Shown: positions 59,128 through 64,000 of the stretch, one piece after another
Layout: each line of letters opens with the position of its first letter
Position numbering within the stretch: position 1 is the stretch's first letter
From: UBA4802 sp964509195
Lineage (GTDB): Bacteria > Spirochaetota > UBA4802 > UB4802
Assembly (NCBI GenBank): GCA_964509195.1
Contig: CAZDWJ010000007.1
Coordinates: 62,001-126,000, forward strand
Direction of reading: 5' to 3'
Length of the DNA: 64,000 bases
Program-made: the position numbers and the translations under genes
The notes under the pieces: generated by a model
What the model was told of the DNA's origin: nothing
Databases searched by the model: none
Seen by the model: the letters and a program-made list of their open reading frames with translations, nothing else

Positions 59128-61782
59128 ATGGATTCAAAAAACACATTCAATGAACAAATAACTTCAATGTTAAACATTTTTGTCAACGAACAAAAGAAGC
59201 GTTTCCCCACCCACGATACATTAACTATAGACCTCCACTGTCATGATCACAACAGCAATATCCCCGATGAGCAGTTAGGTAGAATATTGGGAATACCTGA
59301 AACATGGTTGCCAACACATGAACTTATTTCAACTTTAAAAATTCACGGTTGCGATACATATACAGTAACAAATCACAACAACGCACGTTCATGCTACCAG
59401 CTTCTTGACAAAGGAGTTGATGTGCTTGTTGGAGCTGAATTCAGTTGTACTGTTCCCGATTATAAAGTAGGCATTCATGTGCTCACTTACGGGTTTACTC
59501 CTGAACAGGAAGTTAAACTTAATAAATACCGCAATGATATATATAAATTCCTGGATTTTACCCTGGAAAATGATATTCCAACAATATGGGCACACCCTTT
59601 GTATCACTATAAATCAAAAGGAATTCCTCCTATGGAATTCTTTGACAAAATGGCTCTCCTCTTTGAACGATTCGAAGTCATTAATGGTCAGCGCGACAGC
59701 TGGCAAAATATGCTGGTGAAACAGTGGATTGAATCATTAACTGTAGATAAATTAGATGAGCTATCGCAAAAATTTAAAATAAAACCTGATAGATTTTGTA
59801 CCAGGCCTTATGACAAGTTTATGTCCGGTGGGTCCGACAGTCACATGGGAATATTCACTGGTCTCACAGGGACCTATCTACATATTCCAAATCTCAATGA
59901 ACGATTGAGAGCAGAAAAACGTTCAGCGTTAGCACTTGAAGCAATAAAGAATGGTGCGATGGCACCCTTCGGCACTCATAACGATAGCGAAAAGATGGCA
60001 ATTTCGTTTATTGATTACTTCTGCCAGATTGGCATGAACATGAAGGATCCTGGCCTTCCCCATATTCTTTTGCACAAAGGTGATACCCAGGACAAATTAG
60101 CTGCGTTAGCAATTACCAATGCTTTTCAAGAATTGAAACGCCATAAAACTACTCTTAATTTCCTTGAACTTTTCCACCAGTCTTTAATTGGAAAAACATT
60201 TTCAAAAACAAAACGGCTTTACGTAAGCAGGGATTATAAAACGGTGTTTGACATTGCGTATAAGTTATCGCGTTACAAAAAAACAAAAAAGAAAGAAGAT
60301 GTAGTATTCTTCACAGAATCAATCTATGCAATATATAAAGAGCTACTGCATTTACTCATGAAACGCGCTGACAAACACATCAACGACTTAGTTAATGATG
60401 ATCGCTTCAAATCAAAGGAATTTGCATCATTTTTTGAAGATATTGAAATTCCCACACATTTCAGAAAGTACATTGAAAGCAACGAAAAAACCAATGGCAA
60501 TGGTTCTGTAAAAGTTAATCTGCCAAAATTATTTGATGAATTATCCTTTCCGTTTTTGGGTTCGGCTGTTATTGCTGCAGCATTTTTTACCAGTGCACGG
60601 GTGATGTACAAAGCACGTCCCTTACTGTATGAATTTGCGAAAGTACACAATACACTTAAACATCCAGAGCGAACATTATGGCTCACCGATACATTTACTG
60701 ATTCCAATGGTGTTGCAATGGTCTTGCAATCAATGCTTAAAGAAATCCAGAAGCGTGACCTGCCAATAGATATATTAACAGTCAGCAACACATTACAACC
60801 ACAGGATCATCTGATAGTAATACGCCCATTGAAGGAATTTAAACTACCATTTTATGAACAGCAACCACTGCGTATACCTGATATACTGGAAATCCACAAA
60901 ATTTTTAAAGAAGGCGAATACAGTAAAATTATCGCTTCAACAGAAGGGCCAATGGGATTAGCCGCATTATGGTTAAAATATGCATATTCAGTTCCTGCGT
61001 ACTTTTATGTGCACACTGACTGGATGATGTTTGCTGAAACAACACTAAAGCTAACTGATGAAAACCTCAATAACTTCCGCAGGATTCTGCGAAGCTTCTA
61101 CAAAGGCTTTGATGGATTGTTTGTCCTTAACAATGATCACCGTAAATGGCTGACAGGAAAGGACATGGGATTTAGTCCCTCAAAGGTCTTTTTAACAGCA
61201 CACTGGGTTGAAGAAATATTCAAACCATATAGGACCAATAAAGAAGAAATTTTTAAAGTGAGTGCCTCTACACCTGTTATACTTTTTGCAGGAAGGCTTT
61301 CTGAGGAAAAAGGTGTTATGGACATACCAAAAGTAATGGACATTGTAAAACAAAAACATCCTGATGCAAAAGTTGCGTTTGCAGGTATTGGTCCTAAAGA
61401 ACAGGAATTGAAAAAATTATTGCCAGACGCAATCTTTTTAGGATGGGTGGATCATGATAGATTGCCAAAGATATATTCAGCAGCCGACATGCTGGTGTTA
61501 CCTTCACGATTTGACACCTTCGGTTGTGTAGTGCTCGAAGCGCTATCATGTGGGCTACCCGTACTAGCATATGACACAAAAGGTCCAAAAGATATTATAA
61601 ACCATGGTCTTAATGGTTACCTTGTGAAAAACGAAATTGAGATGGGGCAAAAAATTACAGAACTTCTTGATAACCCTCTCCTACTCAATCTATTCAAAAA
61701 TCAATCATTGCTTCGTGCTCATGAATACAGTCCGGATGTCATCATCAAGCAGTTCATCAATGATCTCAACACAGCTGCATAG
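59128..61782 (+). CDS. PHP-domain and GT4 glycosyltransferase fusion protein
   Basis: 884 residues in two parts. The N-terminal part (about 30-290) is a PHP phosphoesterase-type domain: DLHCHDHNS at 35-43 (metal ligands), the later Asp/His set TVTNHNNA and IWAHPLYHY, and SGGSDSHMG. A middle region (about 300-500) is helical. The C-terminal part (about 510-884) is a GT4 glycosyltransferase: HTDWMMFAE, then VILFAGRLSEEKGVMDI, DMLVLPSRFDTFGCVVLEALSCGLPVLA. Here the first Glu of the E-x7-E motif is Asp. It is expected to transfer a sugar, with the PHP part perhaps a hydrolase or regulator. It overlaps the GH13 gene by 23 bases. Confidence 0.82.
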   Translation: MDSKNTFNEQITSMLNIFVNEQKKRFPTHDTLTIDLHCHDHNSNIPDEQLGRILGIPETWLPTHELISTLKIHGCDTYTVTNHNNARSCYQLLDKGVDVLVGAEFSCTVPDYKVGIHVLTYGFTPEQEVKLNKYRNDIYKFLDFTLENDIPTIWAHPLYHYKSKGIPPMEFFDKMALLFERFEVINGQRDSWQNMLVKQWIESLTVDKLDELSQKFKIKPDRFCTRPYDKFMSGGSDSHMGIFTGLTGTYLHIPNLNERLRAEKRSALALEAIKNGAMAPFGTHNDSEKMAISFIDYFCQIGMNMKDPGLPHILLHKGDTQDKLAALAITNAFQELKRHKTTLNFLELFHQSLIGKTFSKTKRLYVSRDYKTVFDIAYKLSRYKKTKKKEDVVFFTESIYAIYKELLHLLMKRADKHINDLVNDDRFKSKEFASFFEDIEIPTHFRKYIESNEKTNGNGSVKVNLPKLFDELSFPFLGSAVIAAAFFTSARVMYKARPLLYEFAKVHNTLKHPERTLWLTDTFTDSNGVAMVLQSMLKEIQKRDLPIDILTVSNTLQPQDHLIVIRPLKEFKLPFYEQQPLRIPDILEIHKIFKEGEYSKIIASTEGPMGLAALWLKYAYSVPAYFYVHTDWMMFAETTLKLTDENLNNFRRILRSFYKGFDGLFVLNNDHRKWLTGKDMGFSPSKVFLTAHWVEEIFKPYRTNKEEIFKVSASTPVILFAGRLSEEKGVMDIPKVMDIVKQKHPDAKVAFAGIGPKEQELKKLLPDAIFLGWVDHDRLPKIYSAADMLVLPSRFDTFGCVVLEALSCGLPVLAYDTKGPKDIINHGLNGYLVKNEIEMGQKITELLDNPLLLNLFKNQSLLRAHEYSPDVIIKQFINDLNTAA

Positions 61783-63388
61783 TATAAAACAACACGTATG
61801 GTGGAAGCACGGGATAATTTATCAGATCTATCCCCGTAGCTTCTACGATTCAAACGATGATGGTATAGGTGATATTCCCGGTATCATTGAAAAATTTGAT
61901 TACCTTGTCAGCCTTGGAATCGATGCAATATGGCTATCGCCAATTTACTCTTCCCCAATGTATGACTGCGGCTACGATATCAGCGATTACTATAGTATTG
62001 ATCCCTGTTTTGGAACATTAAGTGATTTTAAAAATTTATTGGCGATAGCTCATAGTAATAACATCAAGATTATAATGGACATGGTGTTAAACCACACATC
62101 TCACATGCATCCGTGGTTTATAGAATCATCTTCATCTAAAGATAATCCTAAGCGCAACTGGTATATATGGCATGATGGCAAAAAAGGAAATCCACCAAAC
62201 AACTGGAAGTCAGCATATTTAACAACAGCATGGGAATGGCATCAGCCTACTCAACAGTTTTATCTTCATTCATTTCTTAAAGAGCAACCTGATTTAAACT
62301 GGAGAAACCCCGAAGTTAAACAAGCAATGTTTGATGTGATGCGTTACTGGCTTGACATGGGAGTTGATGGATTCAGGTTAGATGTTATTAACTATTGTTA
62401 TAAAGACAAGCGTTTCAGAAACAATCCTTTTTCCTTTAATCCATTCAATGAGCAGATAGAAAAATACAATCGTAACAGGCCGGAAAACTATGTGCTTGTT
62501 CAGGAAATACGCGAACTGATTGATTCATATGACAATCGTATGGTTGTTGGTGAAGTTTTTTGCTATCCTCCTGGGAATCCTGAACTTTCCGCAAGTTACC
62601 TTTTCAATGGCAAGGGATTGAATCTTGCATTTGACTTTTCTCTTTTGTATCAACCATTTGATGCACGAAAAATATATACATGTATCAAACACTGGTTCAA
62701 CGCTATACCTGAAAACTGCTGGCCATGTAACGTACTGTCAAATCACGATCAGCCACGATATACTGATAAATATAGCAATGATCATAATGATGCAATCAAA
62801 CGCCTTCTTGCACTGTTACTGTTGACATTACGAGGAACGCCTTTTATTTATTACGGTGAAGAGATAGGGATGAAAAACTGCTCCATTCCCCTGAGACACA
62901 TCGTTGATCCTGCAGGCAAACGCTTTTGGCCTTTGTACAAAGGCAGAGACTCTGCCCGCACTCCAATGCAATGGTCAGATGAAGCAAATGCTGGTTTCAC
63001 CAGAGGTTGCAGCTGGCTGCCAATTGACAGTAACTATCGCACAATTAATGTAAAACATCAGATAAAAGACCGTTATTCATTGTTATCTTTCTTTAGAGAT
63101 GTAATACAATTGCGAAAAAAACATCCCGCCCTCACCCACGGTACATGGCAGCCTATAGAAAAAGGTAGGAATGGTATTTTAGCATATATACGCAGAAGTG
63201 ATGATGAAACACTATGCATAATTTTAAATTTTAATCATCGTAGCACGTTATTACACTACCATTACGAAGCACAATGGAAAGTACTGTATTCAACTCACCG
63301 AAGCAAATTTGAGCACTTTGCTGATTTGCGATTGCAGTGCTACCCCTATGAAGCAACTATCTTAAAAAAGATAGGTGACCTGGAATAA
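61760..63388 (+). CDS. GH13 alpha-glucosidase (oligo-1,6-glucosidase/alpha-amylase family)
   Basis: 542 residues starting at 61760 (frame extends to 61637, but that would overlap the upstream gene by 146 bases). A (beta/alpha)8 glycosidase: KHGIIYQIYPRSFYDSNDDGIGDIPGII (region I), DMVLNHTSHMHPWF (region II), GVDGFRLDVINYCYKD with nucleophile Asp, VVGEVFCYPPG with the acid/base Glu, and LSNHDQPRYTD. The C-terminal part has PFIYYGEEIGM and ARTPMQWS. It hydrolyses alpha-glucosidic bonds, such as isomaltose or trehalose-like substrates. Translational overlap with the PHP-GT gene suggests the two act on the same glucoside. Confidence 0.88.
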   Translation: MISTQLHSIKQHVWWKHGIIYQIYPRSFYDSNDDGIGDIPGIIEKFDYLVSLGIDAIWLSPIYSSPMYDCGYDISDYYSIDPCFGTLSDFKNLLAIAHSNNIKIIMDMVLNHTSHMHPWFIESSSSKDNPKRNWYIWHDGKKGNPPNNWKSAYLTTAWEWHQPTQQFYLHSFLKEQPDLNWRNPEVKQAMFDVMRYWLDMGVDGFRLDVINYCYKDKRFRNNPFSFNPFNEQIEKYNRNRPENYVLVQEIRELIDSYDNRMVVGEVFCYPPGNPELSASYLFNGKGLNLAFDFSLLYQPFDARKIYTCIKHWFNAIPENCWPCNVLSNHDQPRYTDKYSNDHNDAIKRLLALLLLTLRGTPFIYYGEEIGMKNCSIPLRHIVDPAGKRFWPLYKGRDSARTPMQWSDEANAGFTRGCSWLPIDSNYRTINVKHQIKDRYSLLSFFRDVIQLRKKHPALTHGTWQPIEKGRNGILAYIRRSDDETLCIILNFNHRSTLLHYHYEAQWKVLYSTHRSKFEHFADLRLQCYPYEATILKKIGDLE

Positions 63389-63389
63389 T

Positions 63390-64000
63390 TCATACTTTAT
63401 AAGATATGCCATATTCCGGAATTATTATCCCAATTTGGGGAAAATACTTCAGAACATAATCCACAAAGTATGTAGTATCCACATTAGATGACAATGGTGG
63501 AAAAGTATCATCAAAGTGATGCAAAAAGATTTTTTGAGGCATAAATTTCTTTATGAATTGAGTAGCATATGTGTCTAAATCTGAACGTCCCTGAAATGGT
63601 ATTGTCAGTAAAGCTGGTTTATAAGAATATTCAACATTAGATGAGTAGTTTAAACTGCCAAAATGAAGTATGGATGTTTCCTGATACACTATCTCATACG
63701 CAAATACTGTGCCAGCAGGCATGGTTTTACTAATGGCAATGATATTTTTAAATTCATTAAAATATTGCACTATCCTTTTGTTAAAAAGAGTTTTGGCTAC
63801 AAGGGGGATATCAAAACGGATATGCTCACTTTTGTATACTTTTATCACAAATGGCGGAATTGATACCACCTGGCCGTGATCAATAATTCGTATATATTCG
63901 GGCAGAATACCCTGTTTAAGCAATACATCGGCAACCTGAATCCCACAATATATAGTAGATTTACTCATCTTCCATATTTGTGGTATATTGTAAATGTGGT
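63390..64000 (-). CDS. Metallo-beta-lactamase-fold protein, N-terminus cut by window edge
   Basis: About 203 residues are visible; the frame stays open to the right edge, so the N-terminal half with the HxHxDH motif is probably outside the window. An in-frame ATG at 63968 is possible, but it would leave no metal-binding motif. VFAYEIVYQETSILHFGSLNYSS and PALLTIPFQGRSDLDTYATQFIKKFMPQKIFLHHFDDTFPP match the second half of MBL-fold hydrolases, where the strand-loop LLHFGS and the late HH are metal-site residues. Its reaction is unknown. It is convergent with the GH13 gene, separated by one base. Confidence 0.6.
   Translation of the reverse strand, partial: HIYNIPQIWKMSKSTIYCGIQVADVLLKQGILPEYIRIIDHGQVVSIPPFVIKVYKSEHIRFDIPLVAKTLFNKRIVQYFNEFKNIIAISKTMPAGTVFAYEIVYQETSILHFGSLNYSSNVEYSYKPALLTIPFQGRSDLDTYATQFIKKFMPQKIFLHHFDDTFPPLSSNVDTTYFVDYVLKYFPQIGIIIPEYGISYKV

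Larger units (their letters stand above)
7066..63050. repeat. Dispersed 9-base motif GCGATAG(C/T)T (27 exact copies)
   Basis: Exact copies of GCGATAGYT or its complement ARCTATCGC begin at 7066, 7430, 11512, 12955, 14687, 24521, 24938, 28645, 30550, 31825, 34308, 35702, 37334, 38567, 39065, 40581, 40678, 42514, 47238, 52697, 53749, 55507, 57235, 57904, 59759, 62042 and 63042. The AGCTATCGC form is usually preceded by TG or GA and the AACTATCGC form by GT. Only 42514, 53749 and 57904 lie between genes. One-base variants occur at 14845, 17684, 18458, 32737, 36945, 53845 and 61932. At about 37% GC fewer than one exact copy would be expected by chance in 64 kb on both strands. Confidence 0.85.

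Noticed and set aside
7066..63050. Dispersed motif as transcription terminator or regulator site
   Set aside because: Almost all copies are inside genes, in both directions, and they do not form inverted pairs, so a terminator or operator role does not explain them.
1..64000. CRISPR array, tRNA genes, insertion sequences or prophage
   Set aside because: No spaced direct repeats, cloverleaf-like T-loop sequences, transposase or phage genes were seen. The short dispersed motif has irregular spacing of hundreds to thousands of bases and is not a CRISPR.

Overview
The window looks like a contig from an uncultivated, AT-rich spirochaete, probably a metagenome assembly because it holds two runs of N (22760-22769 and 46266-46365). 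The main evidence is a pair of FlaB-type periplasmic flagellins, whose central FHxGPNxxQR stretch is typical of spirochaetes. Next to them lie fliD, flaG, flgM and cheW, many Cys-anchored lipoproteins and a FecR-like surface protein. No rRNA, tRNA, CRISPR array, prophage or insertion sequence was seen. Gene starts were moved to Shine-Dalgarno (SD)-supported codons wherever the sequence allowed.

Layout. 1-5.3 kb: cell-envelope genes, with a truncated seven-repeat Ig-like lipoprotein, a FecR-like lipoprotein, a lipoprotein whose start lies behind a (CTCAT)5 repeat that puts it out of frame, and a small barrel-like protein. 5.5-18 kb: housekeeping genes on both strands (TonB-like protein, GlmU-like protein, EF-G paralogue, flavin enzymes, aminotransferase, ispD, argH). 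18-24 kb: a minus-strand flagellar cluster with an unknown gene, fliD, flaG and two flaB genes with long GC-rich structured leaders. 24-33 kb: a radical-SAM maturase, a Na+/H+ antiporter, two unknown genes, a methyltransferase behind a pseudoknot-like leader, an RluA pseudouridine synthase, DUF1848 and a pabB-pabC pair. 33-42 kb: a lineage-specific small protein, a sugar symporter, arsM with an AbrB-type regulator, RNase R, leucyl aminopeptidase and a rubrerythrin-like protein. 42-46 kb: propionyl-CoA synthetase facing a CoA-transferase across a shared terminator. 46-53 kb: a GldA/F/G-DUF4340 ABC system, then serC and a cupin isomerase. 53-58 kb: rsmI, flgM behind a sigma-28 promoter, a dehydrogenase-like protein that has lost its metal ligands, larB-larC, cheW and two small membrane proteins. 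58-64 kb: a second copy of the lineage-specific family, a PHP-glycosyltransferase fusion overlapping a GH13 glucosidase, and a metallo-beta-lactamase-fold protein cut by the window edge.

How the genes work together. FlgM and the sigma-28-type promoters before flgM and fliD form the usual late-flagellar switch, and the flaB leaders suggest a further post-transcriptional layer. Propionyl-CoA synthetase and the CoA-transferase point to short-chain acyl-CoA metabolism. PabB and PabC supply p-aminobenzoate for folate.

The most striking signal is not a gene. A short sequence, GCGATAG(C/T)T, is scattered 27 times on both strands from 7 kb to the end. It lies mostly inside genes and in several reading frames, and comes in two extended forms, TGAGCTATCGC and GTAACTATCGC. 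It behaves like a highly iterated genome signature such as cyanobacterial HIP1 or a DNA uptake sequence. The phase-variable lipoprotein and the pseudoknot-like leader at 29.6 kb are the next best leads.
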